Part shown: piece after piece, positions 23,482 through 34,644 of the stretch
How the letters are laid out: each line of letters starts with the position of its first letter
Position numbering within the stretch: position 1 is the first letter of the stretch
Assembly: GCF_000364625.1 (NCBI RefSeq)
Contig: NZ_KB822604.1
Span: forward strand, 1 to 64,000
From: Pseudomonas thermotolerans DSM 14292
GTDB lineage: Bacteria > Pseudomonadota > Gammaproteobacteria > Pseudomonadales > Pseudomonadaceae
Reading direction: 5' to 3'
DNA: 64,000 nt
The notes under the pieces: model-generated
The model's input: only the letters and a program-made list of their open reading frames with translations
Database searches by the model: none
Told to the model about the DNA's origin: nothing
Program-made: the position numbers and the translations under genes

Positions 23482-24606
23482 TCAGCCCCGTCGCCGGCCG
23501 GCCAGCACGTCCCGGTAGAGATCGGCCAGCTGCTGCCCCATGCGCTCGGCAGTGAACACTCTTCGATAGCGCTGCTCGGCCTGACGGCCCATCTCGGCGG
23601 CCATCCGGGGATCGTTCCAGAGGGCTCGCATGGCCTCGCGCAGGGACACGGGGTCAGCGGGAGGCACCACCAGGCCGGTTTCGCCATGCACGTTGATGTA
23701 GCTGGTGCCGGTGCCGATCTCCGCCGAGATCAGCGGCTTGCCGTACATGGCACCTTCCAGCAGCGAGATACCGAAGGCCTCCGAGCGCAGATGCGAGGGG
23801 AAGACCATGGCACTGCACAGCTCCAGGAGCGCCGCCTTGTCGGCGTCCTCCAGCCTCCCGGCGAAGTGGACGTTGCTCAGTCCTAAGTTCCTGGCCTGGG
23901 ATTTCAACTTTCCTTCCAGGGGCCCGGAGCCGACGATGACGATGGGGTAGTCCGTGCCGCGCGCCGCTTCCAGCAGGATGTGCAGGCCCTTGTAGTAGCG
24001 CATCACCCCGACGAACAGGAAGAAGCGGTCGCCAAAGCGCCGCCGCCAGTACTCGAGTCGGGCGGGGTCCGCCGGCGGATAGCTGCTCCGGTCCAGCCCG
24101 TAGGGAATGACCACCGTCTTGTCCCGGTAGCGGCCAAGCACCTCGCTGGTTGCCAGGTAGTTGGGCGAGGCCGTGACGATCCGCTCCACGCTGCTCAGGA
24201 AGCGGTGCATCAACGGGCGGTAGAGCTTCAGCAGATGCCGCTGGCGCACGATGTCCGAGTGGTAGGTCACCACCGCGGGCTTGTCGATCCGCGCCGCGAA
24301 GTGCAGGACGTCCATGAACGGCCAGGGGAAGTGGTAGTTGACTACGTCCGCCTCGGCCGCCAGCCGCTTGAGCTGACTCAGCACCCGCCAGGAAATTCCC
24401 GTCGAGGCCACTTGCAGGTCCAACCGGACGCGGCGGACCCGATGAGAGCCCACCGTCAGATCGGCCGGCTCGGGCTCCCGGCTGAGGGTCAGTACCTGAC
24501 TCTCGATGCCGTGGGCCCGACCGCTCTCGCAGATCTGGTAGATGACCTGCTCGATTCCCCCGACGGTTTCCGGCAGGTAAGTCTTGAAAAAGTGCAGTAC
24601 CCGCAT
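23482..24606 (-). CDS. wbpZ: A-band rhamnosyltransferase WbpZ (GT4 family)
   Basis: 374 residues with the GT-B fold of GT4. N-terminal MRVLHFFKTYLPETVGGIEQVI is the glycine-rich acceptor-side loop. The C-terminal domain has FFLFVGVMRYYKGLHILLEA, HFAGRLEDADKAALL and the E-x7-E region SEAFGISLLEGAMYGKPLIS, with nucleotide-sugar binding glutamates. By order and similarity it is WbpZ, which in P. aeruginosa adds D-rhamnose early in A-band synthesis on the cytoplasmic face. The ATG overlaps the wbpY stop (ATGA). It is the last gene of the cluster. Confidence 0.88.
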   Translation of the reverse strand: MRVLHFFKTYLPETVGGIEQVIYQICESGRAHGIESQVLTLSREPEPADLTVGSHRVRRVRLDLQVASTGISWRVLSQLKRLAAEADVVNYHFPWPFMDVLHFAARIDKPAVVTYHSDIVRQRHLLKLYRPLMHRFLSSVERIVTASPNYLATSEVLGRYRDKTVVIPYGLDRSSYPPADPARLEYWRRRFGDRFFLFVGVMRYYKGLHILLEAARGTDYPIVIVGSGPLEGKLKSQARNLGLSNVHFAGRLEDADKAALLELCSAMVFPSHLRSEAFGISLLEGAMYGKPLISAEIGTGTSYINVHGETGLVVPPADPVSLREAMRALWNDPRMAAEMGRQAEQRYRRVFTAERMGQQLADLYRDVLAGRRRG

Positions 24607-25739
24607 CAGCCCTCCAGCGCGCGTCGATAGGCCGCCGCGGTGATGCGCGCACAGCGCTGCCAAGAGAACCGGCCGGCCTGTTCGAGCCCCAGGGTCCGCT
24701 GCCGCAGCCAGGCCTGGTCGTCCTCGATGAGGCGGACGATGGCCTCGCTCCAGCCCGGCTCGTCATCCGCCTCCAGGTAGATGCCGGCCTCCCCGGCTAC
24801 CTCCGGCAGCGCCGAGCGCGGCGACAGCAGCACCGGCACACCGCTGGCCAGGGCCTCCAGCACCGGCAGGCCGAAGCCCTCGTAAAGGGAGGGGAACAGT
24901 AGCAGGCGTGCTCCCGCGAGCAGCTCGGCCAGGACATCGTCCGGCTGGTAGCCGAGCAATCGCACGCTGCCGTCCGCCAGGGCGGCGCGCAGCTCGCCGG
25001 CCAGGGTGCGCTGCTTCCAGCCAGGCATGCCGACGATCAGCAGGGGAAACCGCCGGCGCAACCCTGCCGGCAGCCGACGGTAGGCACGCAGGGCCAGCGT
25101 CAGGTTCTTGCGCGGCTCCAGGGTGCCGACGCAGAGCAGATAGCGCCCGGGCCGCAGACCGAAGGCGCTCAGCCGCGGAGCCAGGGCCTCCGGGGGGCGC
25201 GGATGGAAGCGCGGGGCATGGCCCAGGGGCGCCACCACCAGACGCTCGGGCGCCACCCCGTAGTGCGCGGTGATTTCATCGGCAACGAACTGCGAATCGG
25301 TCAGGATCAGACGGGCCCGCTCCATGGCCGGACCGATACGCCGTTCGATCTCGGCCAGCCGTTCGCGCGGCTGGGTCTCGGGATAGTGGAGGTGGGTCAG
25401 GTCGTGCACGGTCATCACCGTGGGGCCGTCGAAGTCCAGCGGCCACAGGCTGGGCTCGTGATAGAGGTCAACCGGCGCCTTCTCGATGCCGCGAGAGAAA
25501 TGGCGCTGCTCGAGACGGCGGCGAATCCCGTACGCCCCCGGCAGGCGCCTGGCCAGCGCCGTCCAGCGGCCGTAGCCAGGCAGAGCGGCCTCCGGCAGCT
25601 GGCGGCTCCAGCTCCAGCCGTGGAACAGTTCCAGGTCCAGCTCTGGCTGGGCGCGCAGGGCCGCGACGAGCTCGACCAGGTACTGGCCGATCCCGGTACG
25701 AGGCGCCTGGAGGATCCGGGCGTTAAGTGCGATCCGCAT
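24606..25739 (-). CDS. wbpY: A-band rhamnosyltransferase WbpY (GT4 family)
   Basis: 377 residues. MRIALNARILQAPRTGIGQYLVEL is the N-terminal GT4 signature. The C-terminal domain has YLLCVGTLEPRKNLTLALRAY, LLGYQPDDVLAELLAGARLLLFPSLYEGFGLPVLEALASGVPVL with the E-x7-E pair. It is WbpY by gene order; in P. aeruginosa this enzyme polymerises GDP-D-rhamnose into the A-band chain together with WbpX. The first 17 bases overlap the end of wbpX and its stop overlaps wbpZ, so translation of the three transferases is probably coupled. Confidence 0.88.
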   Translation of the reverse strand: MRIALNARILQAPRTGIGQYLVELVAALRAQPELDLELFHGWSWSRQLPEAALPGYGRWTALARRLPGAYGIRRRLEQRHFSRGIEKAPVDLYHEPSLWPLDFDGPTVMTVHDLTHLHYPETQPRERLAEIERRIGPAMERARLILTDSQFVADEITAHYGVAPERLVVAPLGHAPRFHPRPPEALAPRLSAFGLRPGRYLLCVGTLEPRKNLTLALRAYRRLPAGLRRRFPLLIVGMPGWKQRTLAGELRAALADGSVRLLGYQPDDVLAELLAGARLLLFPSLYEGFGLPVLEALASGVPVLLSPRSALPEVAGEAGIYLEADDEPGWSEAIVRLIEDDQAWLRQRTLGLEQAGRFSWQRCARITAAAYRRALEG

Positions 25740-27108
25740 CGAGCACGGCCTCGGCCCTGAGATTCTTCGCCTGGCCGGCGATGCCCTGCAGGGTCCCCTG
25801 GATGAGCTGGCGGGCCGCCTGGGTCCAGTCGATCCACTGCCAGTCTTCGAGGGAACGGGCCGGGAAACGCTGCGATCGCTCGAACTCGAGGATCATCCCG
25901 GCCAGGCTCTGCGGGTCAGCGAGATCGAAGTAGGCAACGAAGTCCTGGCCAACCTCCCGGAACACCGGAATGTCGCTGGCCATCACCGGCAGCCCCCGCT
26001 GCATGGCCTCCACCAGAGGCAGGCCGAAGCCCTCGGCATGGGAGGGGAACACCAGGGCACGGGCATGGGAATAGGCGAATTCCAGGCTGGTGTCGTTGAC
26101 GTTGTTGAACATGAAAAGGCGCTTGTTGTGTTGTGGGTGGCGCTTGATGCGCTCCACCAGGGCCTCGCACTTCCAGCCGATCTTGCCGATGAAGCACAGC
26201 CGGACCGGCGAGCCCGCCGCCCAGAGCCGCTCGAAGGCATCCAGCAGGTAGGCGTGGTTCTTGCGCGGCTCCACCGTGCTTACCATCAGATAGACCGGCC
26301 CGTCCGCGCGGAACATGCGCTGGACGCCGGGGTGCAGGGCTGCCGTCGGCCGCTTCAGGTCCAGCTCGGAGCCGAGGTAGAAATGCCCATGCCAGCGCTT
26401 CTCAGCGTCGGCACGCCCCAGCCGCTGGCGAAGCTCGTCCTGCACCTGTTCGCTCACCGTCCGCGAGATGGCCATGAAGCCATCCGCCGTCCTGGAGACC
26501 CAGTCGAACCAGCGATCGAACACCTGGACCAGACCGGCATCGCAGAATTGCGGATGGGTCAAGGGAATCAGGTCGTAGATCACCGAGATGATGCCGACGC
26601 CCTGGCGCTTGAGCCGTTCGGCCAGCGGGAAGAAGTCCGCATGCCAGGAGGAATCCAGCAGCAACAGCTGATCGCCGCTGCGCACCTGCAGCTCCACCGC
26701 ACGCTGCGGCGCCGGCTGGGCGTTGCGGTTAAGGTGGAGCAGGCCACGCAGCGGCAGGGTGATCGCCAGGCTCGCCAGCTTGCAGGGCCAGTAGAGCAGG
26801 CGCCTGGCCAGCTGCGAGTTGCGGAAGGGCGGCAGACGCTCGATCCGCGAATGCCACCACCAGTAGCGGTTGCGCCAGTGATCCAGGCGAACGATCCAGG
26901 CCTGGCGCCAGCCGGCTCCACGCGACAGCCGCAGCGGAGCCAGGCTGAGGACGCGGTACAGCCGCCCGCCGTTCATCATCACCGGGATGCATTCGACCGA
27001 ACCGCCGACCTCACCCAAGCGATTGACGATGTTGCGCACCACACGCTGGATGCCCGAGTTGTCGCGCGGATGTTCGTAAACGTAGGTGCATTCGACGAGT
27101 ATGCGCAT
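25723..27108 (-). CDS. wbpX: A-band rhamnosyltransferase WbpX (GT4 family)
   Basis: 461 residues. MRILVECTYVYEHPRDNSGIQRVVRNIV opens the protein, as in WbpX-type transferases. The GT4 C-terminal domain contains YLMVSTVEPRKNHAYLLDAFERL, NDTSLEFAYSHARALVFPSHAEGFGLPLVEAMQRGLPVMASD. A central hydrophobic stretch (about 120-145) may lie at the membrane surface. I chose the ATG at 27108 (GAGGGG upstream); an ATG five codons earlier at 27123 is possible. It begins 11 bases after wzt ends. Confidence 0.87.
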   Translation of the reverse strand: MRILVECTYVYEHPRDNSGIQRVVRNIVNRLGEVGGSVECIPVMMNGGRLYRVLSLAPLRLSRGAGWRQAWIVRLDHWRNRYWWWHSRIERLPPFRNSQLARRLLYWPCKLASLAITLPLRGLLHLNRNAQPAPQRAVELQVRSGDQLLLLDSSWHADFFPLAERLKRQGVGIISVIYDLIPLTHPQFCDAGLVQVFDRWFDWVSRTADGFMAISRTVSEQVQDELRQRLGRADAEKRWHGHFYLGSELDLKRPTAALHPGVQRMFRADGPVYLMVSTVEPRKNHAYLLDAFERLWAAGSPVRLCFIGKIGWKCEALVERIKRHPQHNKRLFMFNNVNDTSLEFAYSHARALVFPSHAEGFGLPLVEAMQRGLPVMASDIPVFREVGQDFVAYFDLADPQSLAGMILEFERSQRFPARSLEDWQWIDWTQAARQLIQGTLQGIAGQAKNLRAEAVLDADRT

Positions 27109-27119
27109 GTCCCCCTCAT

Positions 27120-28370
27120 TCACTCACAGCTTTCCGCAATGGCCACGCCACTGCGTTCGATGGCGATCTGCGCGTCCAGCCAGGCGCAGCCGACGAAGTC
27201 GGGCCGCTGCACGTTGATCACGTGGAACACCAAGGCGTAGTCGCGCCACTCGTAGTTCTTGTCCAGATGCGAGTCGAACCGCGACAGGGACAGGGCGATG
27301 GAATAGTTGCCCTTGCCCAGCCGGACCGGGAAACGGAAGTCGTAGGTGATCCGCTCCCCGGCCCTGAGGTTCTCCAGCGCCTGCTGGGTACGGTGCGTAT
27401 TGATGCCGTAGATGGGCTGGCCCATGCGGTCCTTGATCATGAAGCCGAGCACCAGCCGGGGAATGTCGGTCTTCACGTCGACCACCACCCGCAGGGTGGC
27501 GGTGCCACCCACGGACAGCACCTCGACGCGCTGTCCCTGTTCGTTCAGCAGGGCGATGTCAGCGAAGCCCGCCTCGCCGGTGCCAGAGATGGTGCGGACC
27601 TGCCCGCCCGCCAGACGCTCCTGGCGCACCGTTTGCTGTTCCCGCTCGGCCAGCATGGCGCTGTAGAAGTCCATCACCTCCTCGGGCGTCCCCGACAGCG
27701 CGAGGCGCCCGTTGGCCAGCAGGATGGCCCGATCGCAGAGGGACTGGATGGCCTGCCGGTCGTGGGAGACGATCAGCAGCGTGGTGCCGGCCCTGCGGAA
27801 TTCGCGGATGCGCTCGAAGCTCTTGTGCTGGAAATAGGCGTCGCCCACCGACAGCGCCTCGTCGACGATGAGCACGTCCGGGCGCTGCGCGGTCGCCACG
27901 CTGAACGCCAGGCGCATCTGCATCCCGCTGGAGTAGGTGCGCACCGGATGGTCGATGTATTCGCCGATCTCCGCGAAGGCCTCGATTTCCGGCATCAGCC
28001 GGTGCAGCTCCTCCATGCTCAGGCCCAGCAGTTGGCCGGCCATGAAGACGTTCTGCCGCCCGGTGAAGTCCGGATGGAAGCCCATGCCCAGTTCGAGCAG
28101 CGCCGCCACCCGCCCGTCGACCCGGATGGTCCCGCAGCTCGGCCGGGTGGTGCCGGTAATCATCTTCAGCAGGGTACTCTTGCCGGCGCCGTTGATGCCG
28201 ATGATGCCCAGTGCCTCGCCGGGCATCACCTCGAAAGAGATGTCCTGCAACACCCACTTCAGCTGGTGGAGCGTCTGCGACCAGGGAATCAGCCATTCGG
28301 CCAGCCGCGCCCAGCGGCTGGGGTACTGCCTGTAGGCCTTGCCGAGGCCCGTGACCTGAATGCTACCCAT
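27120..28370 (-). CDS. wzt: O-polysaccharide ABC exporter ATPase Wzt with C-terminal polysaccharide-binding domain
   Basis: 416 residues. The ATPase (about 1-245) has Walker A GINGAGKST (58-66), signature YSSGMQMRLAF, Walker B VLIVDEALSVGD and a switch histidine in IVSHDRQAI. A C-terminal beta-sandwich of about 150 residues (GGTATLRVVVDVKTDI, FPVRLGKGNYSIALSLSRF, WRDYALVFHVIN) is a Wzt_C domain, which in studied systems recognises the modified non-reducing end of the finished O-chain before export. The start overlaps the wzm stop by one base (TGATG). The presence of Wzt_C fits the methyltransferases upstream. Confidence 0.93.
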   Translation of the reverse strand: MGSIQVTGLGKAYRQYPSRWARLAEWLIPWSQTLHQLKWVLQDISFEVMPGEALGIIGINGAGKSTLLKMITGTTRPSCGTIRVDGRVAALLELGMGFHPDFTGRQNVFMAGQLLGLSMEELHRLMPEIEAFAEIGEYIDHPVRTYSSGMQMRLAFSVATAQRPDVLIVDEALSVGDAYFQHKSFERIREFRRAGTTLLIVSHDRQAIQSLCDRAILLANGRLALSGTPEEVMDFYSAMLAEREQQTVRQERLAGGQVRTISGTGEAGFADIALLNEQGQRVEVLSVGGTATLRVVVDVKTDIPRLVLGFMIKDRMGQPIYGINTHRTQQALENLRAGERITYDFRFPVRLGKGNYSIALSLSRFDSHLDKNYEWRDYALVFHVINVQRPDFVGCAWLDAQIAIERSGVAIAESCE

Positions 28371-29170
28371 CAGAGTTCGTCCACCATTTCACCCGAACGT
28401 TTGCGGAACAGTCGCAAGGCCAGCACGCAGAGCACCAGCGAGGTCAGCGCGAGGGGCCACAGAGACTGCCAGTCCGGCCAGTGCCCGTAGACCAGGATGC
28501 CCTGGTAGGCCGCCATCAGCGCGGTCATGGGATTGGCCTCGATCACCGGGCGGACCGCCTCGGGGAGGATGGATGCCGGATAGACGATGGGAGTGAACCA
28601 GAACCAGAACTGCAGGACGATCCCGGTGAGCTGGCCGACGTCCCGGAAGAACACGTTGAGCACCCCGAGGATGATGCCCAGCCCGACGGAGAAGGCCAAC
28701 TGGATGAGCAGCACCGGCAGCAGGCCGAGCAGGACCAGGCCGGGGAGGTTCCGGGTGACCAGCAGGAAGCCGAGGAACAGGCCGAAGATGATGGCGAAGT
28801 TCACCCCGGCGTTGAGCACCACGATCAGCGGTAGGCAGATGCGCGGGAAACTCAGCTTCTTGATCAGGTTGGCGTGTTCGAGGAACACCGACTGGCTGCG
28901 GCCGATCACCTCGGCGAAGAACCCCCAGGTGAGTATCCCCGCGCACAGGTAGATGCCGTAGGCGAGTCCGTGCTCGACGCCGGGCAGGCGGGCCTGCATC
29001 ACCTGGGAGAAGATCACCGTGTAGACGATGATCATCGACAGCGGATTCAGCACGGTCCAGGCGGCGCCCAGTAGCGAGTTGCGATAGCGGGTCTGGAACT
29101 CGCGCTTGACGCTGCCGATCACGAAACCCCGGTAGTTCCAGACCGAACGGGCCATGTCCAGTACCATCAT
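28370..29170 (-). CDS. wzm: O-polysaccharide ABC exporter permease Wzm
   Basis: 266 residues with about six membrane helices, an ABC-2 type permease. RYRNSLLGAAWTVLNPLSMIIVYTVIFS at the N-terminus, and FWFWFTPIVYPASILPEAVRPVIEANPMTALMAAYQ near the C-terminus, are standard for Wzm/TagG/KpsM exporters. It forms the channel that moves undecaprenyl-diphosphate-linked A-band polymer to the periplasm with Wzt. The start overlaps the wbpW stop by four bases (ATGA). Confidence 0.93.
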   Translation of the reverse strand: MMVLDMARSVWNYRGFVIGSVKREFQTRYRNSLLGAAWTVLNPLSMIIVYTVIFSQVMQARLPGVEHGLAYGIYLCAGILTWGFFAEVIGRSQSVFLEHANLIKKLSFPRICLPLIVVLNAGVNFAIIFGLFLGFLLVTRNLPGLVLLGLLPVLLIQLAFSVGLGIILGVLNVFFRDVGQLTGIVLQFWFWFTPIVYPASILPEAVRPVIEANPMTALMAAYQGILVYGHWPDWQSLWPLALTSLVLCVLALRLFRKRSGEMVDEL

Positions 29171-30615
29171 TTGGCCCTGCCGTACTGGTCTTCGAAGCGC
29201 ACGATGTCGTCCTCGCCCAGGTATTCTCCGCTCTGCACCTCGATCATCACCAGATCGATCACACCCGGATTCTCGAGGCGGTGCTTGTGCCCGGCGGGGA
29301 TGAAGGTCGACTCGTTGGCCCCCACCAGTCGCGGCTCTCCGCCGTTGACGACCTTCGCCATGCCCTGCACCACCACCCAGTGCTCGCTGCGATGATGGTG
29401 CATCTGCAGGGACAGCGAGGCGCCCGGCTTGACCACGATGCGTTTGATCTTGAAGCGCGGCCCCTCCTCCAGGACCGTATAGCTACCCCAAGGACGGCAG
29501 ACGGTACGGTGCAGGCGATAGGCCTCGTGGTTACTGTCCTTGAGGCTCTTGACCACCCGTCGCACGTCCTGGGCCCTATCCATATGCGCCACGAGGATCG
29601 CGTCGGCGGTATCCACCACGATCAGGTTCTCGACCCCGACCGTCGCCACCAGTCGCCCCTCGCTCTTGACGAAGGTGTTGCGGCTGTCGACGAACAACGC
29701 GTCGCCCGCAGCCCGGTTGTTGGACGCGTCGGGCTCGAGCAGATCGCCCAGCGCATTCCAGGAGCCGATATCGCTCCAGTCGAAGCCGGCCGAAACCATC
29801 ACGACCTTGTCCGAACGCTCCATCAGGGCGTAGTCGATGGAAATGTCCGGCAGCTCCGCGAAAGCCTCCGCCACCAGTTCCTGCAACAGCACGGAGCCGG
29901 CTTCCTGAAGCGGACTGCGCCCCAGGCAGGCCTCGGCCTGCGCCAACAGCTGCGGCGCATGCCGCGCCAGCTCCTCGAGCAGCGTCCCGACGGCGAAGCA
30001 GAACATACCGGAATTCCAGAAGAACTTTCCGGACGCCAGATAGCGCTCGGCGGTGGGCAGGTCCGGTTTCTCGACGAAGCGCTCGACCCGGGCGGTGCCC
30101 TGCTCGTTGAGCGGGGCACCGGCTTCGATGTAGCCGAAACCGGTCTCCGGCCGGGTCGCCTGGATGCCGAAGGTGACCAGATGGCCTTCGGCGGCACGGG
30201 CCGAGGCCTCCCGAACCGCCGCGGCGAAGGCCTCGACATCGCGAATCAGGTGATCTGCCGGCATCACCAGCATGATCGCCTGGTCCCCGTGCCGTTCGCG
30301 TAGCGACAGCGCGGCGGAAGCTATCGCCGGAGCCGTATTGCGCCCCAGCGGTTCGAGGATGAAGTGCGCGCGCACCCCGGCAGCCAGACCGGTGGCGAAG
30401 AACTCGTCCCGGGTCTGGAAGTAGTAGTCACGGTTGGTGACCGTGACGATCTCCCCTACTCGCCCCAGTACGGCTTCCGCACGCCTGTAGGTCTTGGACA
30501 GCAGCGACTCGCCGTCCGGAAGGGTCATGAAGGGTTTCGGATGCCCCTCCCGGGACACCGGCCACAAGCGGGTTCCGGCACCGCCGGAAAGAATCACGGG
30601 TACCAGCATGCTCAC
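29167..30615 (-). CDS. wbpW: Mannose-1-phosphate guanylyltransferase / mannose-6-phosphate isomerase
   Basis: 482 residues, the bifunctional type II length. The pyrophosphorylase signature GGAGTRLWPVSREGHPKPF starts at residue 11. NSGMFCFAVGTLLEEL and FVEKPD complete the nucleotidyltransferase domain. The C-terminal cupin (about 370-482) has RPWGSYTVLEEGPRFKIKRI, QMHHHRSEHWVVVQG and EIQSG-like terminal strands of the isomerase half. It supplies GDP-mannose for Gmd. It starts immediately at the gmd stop with no gap. Confidence 0.93.
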   Translation of the reverse strand: MSMLVPVILSGGAGTRLWPVSREGHPKPFMTLPDGESLLSKTYRRAEAVLGRVGEIVTVTNRDYYFQTRDEFFATGLAAGVRAHFILEPLGRNTAPAIASAALSLRERHGDQAIMLVMPADHLIRDVEAFAAAVREASARAAEGHLVTFGIQATRPETGFGYIEAGAPLNEQGTARVERFVEKPDLPTAERYLASGKFFWNSGMFCFAVGTLLEELARHAPQLLAQAEACLGRSPLQEAGSVLLQELVAEAFAELPDISIDYALMERSDKVVMVSAGFDWSDIGSWNALGDLLEPDASNNRAAGDALFVDSRNTFVKSEGRLVATVGVENLIVVDTADAILVAHMDRAQDVRRVVKSLKDSNHEAYRLHRTVCRPWGSYTVLEEGPRFKIKRIVVKPGASLSLQMHHHRSEHWVVVQGMAKVVNGGEPRLVGANESTFIPAGHKHRLENPGVIDLVMIEVQSGEYLGEDDIVRFEDQYGRAK

Positions 30616-32503
<1,888 letters not shown>

Positions 32504-32568
32504 TATCTCCTCAAATTCTTCTTAGTGGGGGCCAACTACTGCAGGTATGCACAATATGTTTGTCTGTG

Positions 32569-33426
32569 TCAGGTCGACGGAATGAGGCGTTTCACGCCAT
32601 TTCTCAGCGTTTCTACCAGCCTCACGAAACGCCACAGCCGGCTCCCGTAGATGGCCTGTAGTTGCGCTTCGGCTTTCTGAGCCCGGTTCAAGGCCTCCTG
32701 CAATTCGGCACGAAGAACCATGTCATTCGCCGTGGGATAGCTCAGTCGATGACCGGGACAGAGCTGGAACTCGTCAAGGATGTTGGGCGGCAGTTCCAGG
32801 GGCACCAGAAGTTCGGGTCTTTCTTCGGCGACGTAATACCGATTGATGCCATCACTACGGGCGTATCTGTAACCGGCACCAAGAACCAGTTCTTCCCATT
32901 CCGGACGCTTGTTGAACGCAGACTCGATCAGGATGAGCCATGGACGCCATTTCCGGAAATCCATGCTCAGCAGGACATTTCGCTCGAATCCTTCCACATC
33001 TATTTTCAGGAAATGGAAAGGAACATCTGCCGGCACGTGCTCTTCGCAGATGTCGGCCAAGCGGCGCGTCGACACAGTACGCCGCAAAAAAGGAATGCCG
33101 GAAGCACCTTGAAGCTCCGCCATTTCCGGACTCAGCGTCGATAGGCCTGTCTCGGGCGATTCGAAGAACACCAATTCGCCTTCGATGTCCGCAACAGCCA
33201 CGCACAGGTTGATGTCTTCCGGACGCTCCCGACACAGAGCCTCGTGATAGTGATGGACCGGCTCAATATTGATCCCCCGCCACCCCCGCTCATAGAGCGA
33301 ACGGGTAACCGAGTCATGGGTCGGGTGATTGGCACCGACATCGATGTAGAAACCGGGCCCGAACAGCTTCAGAGTGCGCCACAACATCACATCTTCGAAG
33401 TTCTGGGCGTAGGAAATAAATCGCAT
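32569..33426 (-). CDS. FkbM-family SAM methyltransferase with C-terminal helical tail
   Basis: 285 residues from ATG 33426, where MRFISYAQNFEDVMLWRTL matches FkbM-type N-termini; in-frame ATGs at 33465 and 33456 would add up to 13 residues. The SAM site is FYIDVGANHPTHDSV (27-41), with INIEPVHHYHEAL and FHFLKIDVEGFERNVLLSMD further on. After the domain comes a heptad-like helix (LRAELQEALNRAQKAEAQLQAIYGSRLWRFVRLVE), a tail seen on polysaccharide-cluster enzymes. It probably O-methylates a sugar of the LPS chain. Base composition is less GC-rich than the cluster core. Confidence 0.82.
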   Translation of the reverse strand: MRFISYAQNFEDVMLWRTLKLFGPGFYIDVGANHPTHDSVTRSLYERGWRGINIEPVHHYHEALCRERPEDINLCVAVADIEGELVFFESPETGLSTLSPEMAELQGASGIPFLRRTVSTRRLADICEEHVPADVPFHFLKIDVEGFERNVLLSMDFRKWRPWLILIESAFNKRPEWEELVLGAGYRYARSDGINRYYVAEERPELLVPLELPPNILDEFQLCPGHRLSYPTANDMVLRAELQEALNRAQKAEAQLQAIYGSRLWRFVRLVETLRNGVKRLIPST

Positions 33427-33468
33427 GACGGCCTGTCCCTGCTGCAAGGTTGACATGAGTGCCATGTG

Positions 33469-34635
33469 TCAGCCCTGAATGGGCATCCCCACAGCATCGG
33501 AGCGCCTATCTTTCTCGAACATCTTCTGTGCGATCCGCCTTCCACGCTCGCGCAGCGGGCACTCAACCAATCGGTAGTTGAGCTCACTGAGCACGATGAT
33601 GAGTCCTGCAGCCGTCACCACGAAGGGAACAAGGAAGTCCTCCCCGAACCCAGGCTGCTCCGGATAGAGCCTGTGCCATATCTCGCGGGTCAGGAAAAAG
33701 GCAGGCATGTGAATGAGGTAGATGGCATAGGAGCGCGCCCCTACCCACAACAGCAAACGTCGGACGAGCTTGAAGCGACCGAATACATAGTTTTCGTTAT
33801 AGGAGGCGATCCAGACCAGTACAGCCATAATGATCGACACCAGGCTCACTCTGATGCTTACGATGTTGAGCGTGTTCGAACCCAGGGCCAGCACACAGAC
33901 CAGAAGCGTGACAATCAGCGCAGTCACTGCCCAGCCAGAGCGCAGGAAAGCAGGGTTGAACAAGGCGTATGAGGGATGGCGCGACCACGCGGCAAGCAGA
34001 ATCCCCAGACAGAGCGCATCAGTCCTCATGCACATAGCGAACATGTTCTGGCCGGACCGAACGGAGAACAACTGGTACAGCGCCACGGCTGCAACCACGT
34101 AGACGAAATGTTTCCTGAAAGCAATGACGATCAGGGGGAACAGCAGATAGAACTGCTCCTCCAATGACAGGCTCCAGTACACGGAGCTCGCGCCGTACTC
34201 GAACCTCCCGAAAGCCTCTGCGAGCCTGAAGTTCGCCACTTGCAGCAGGCCGGCAATGGTCGCCTCGATGTTGGCGCGCAGGCTGCCGAATGCTCCGGAT
34301 TCGTTGAAGAAGGTCACTGCCAGAAGAATGATCCCCAGCCATAACCAGGCCGAGGGGAGGAGCCGCCAGGCTCGGCGAACCCAGAATCCCAGGGCCACCT
34401 TGAGCGCCTCCGTGCGATCAGTCGTTCCCTGAAAGCGCGGCAGGAGATCGCGCGCAATAACGAAGCCGGATATGGCGAAGAACAAGTCCACGCCAACACC
34501 TCCACCGAAGTAGGTGTAGAAGCGTGCCAGCTCGGGCGACGACCAAGTAATCAAGTTGATGTTGGCATGCTGAATGACGACCAAAAGCACTGCGATGCCG
34601 CGCAGTAGTTCGATGTCTTCGATTTTCTTATTCAT
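33469..34635 (-). CDS. Membrane O-acyltransferase (acyltransferase 3 family)
   Basis: 388 residues with about ten membrane helices. The N-terminus MNKKIEDIELLRGIAVLLVVIQHAN carries the family arginine-containing RGIAVLLV motif and H23, the probable catalytic histidine. GGGVGVDLFFAISGFVIA and SVYWSLSLEEQFYLLFPL are also diagnostic. It probably acetylates a sugar of the A-band chain or its cap at the inner membrane. The gene is visibly lower in G+C than most of the window. It lies nine bases after the first methyltransferase and just before the FkbM gene. Confidence 0.87.
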   Translation of the reverse strand: MNKKIEDIELLRGIAVLLVVIQHANINLITWSSPELARFYTYFGGGVGVDLFFAISGFVIARDLLPRFQGTTDRTEALKVALGFWVRRAWRLLPSAWLWLGIILLAVTFFNESGAFGSLRANIEATIAGLLQVANFRLAEAFGRFEYGASSVYWSLSLEEQFYLLFPLIVIAFRKHFVYVVAAVALYQLFSVRSGQNMFAMCMRTDALCLGILLAAWSRHPSYALFNPAFLRSGWAVTALIVTLLVCVLALGSNTLNIVSIRVSLVSIIMAVLVWIASYNENYVFGRFKLVRRLLLWVGARSYAIYLIHMPAFFLTREIWHRLYPEQPGFGEDFLVPFVVTAAGLIIVLSELNYRLVECPLRERGRRIAQKMFEKDRRSDAVGMPIQG

Positions 34636-34644
34636 CGATGGTCC

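Noticed and set aside
23282..24606. Initiating sugar-phosphate transferase (WbpL or WecA type) or a Wzx/Wzy pathway gene in the LPS cluster
   Set aside because: None of the fourteen genes has the expected features; export genes are of the ABC type, so the initiating enzyme must be encoded elsewhere.
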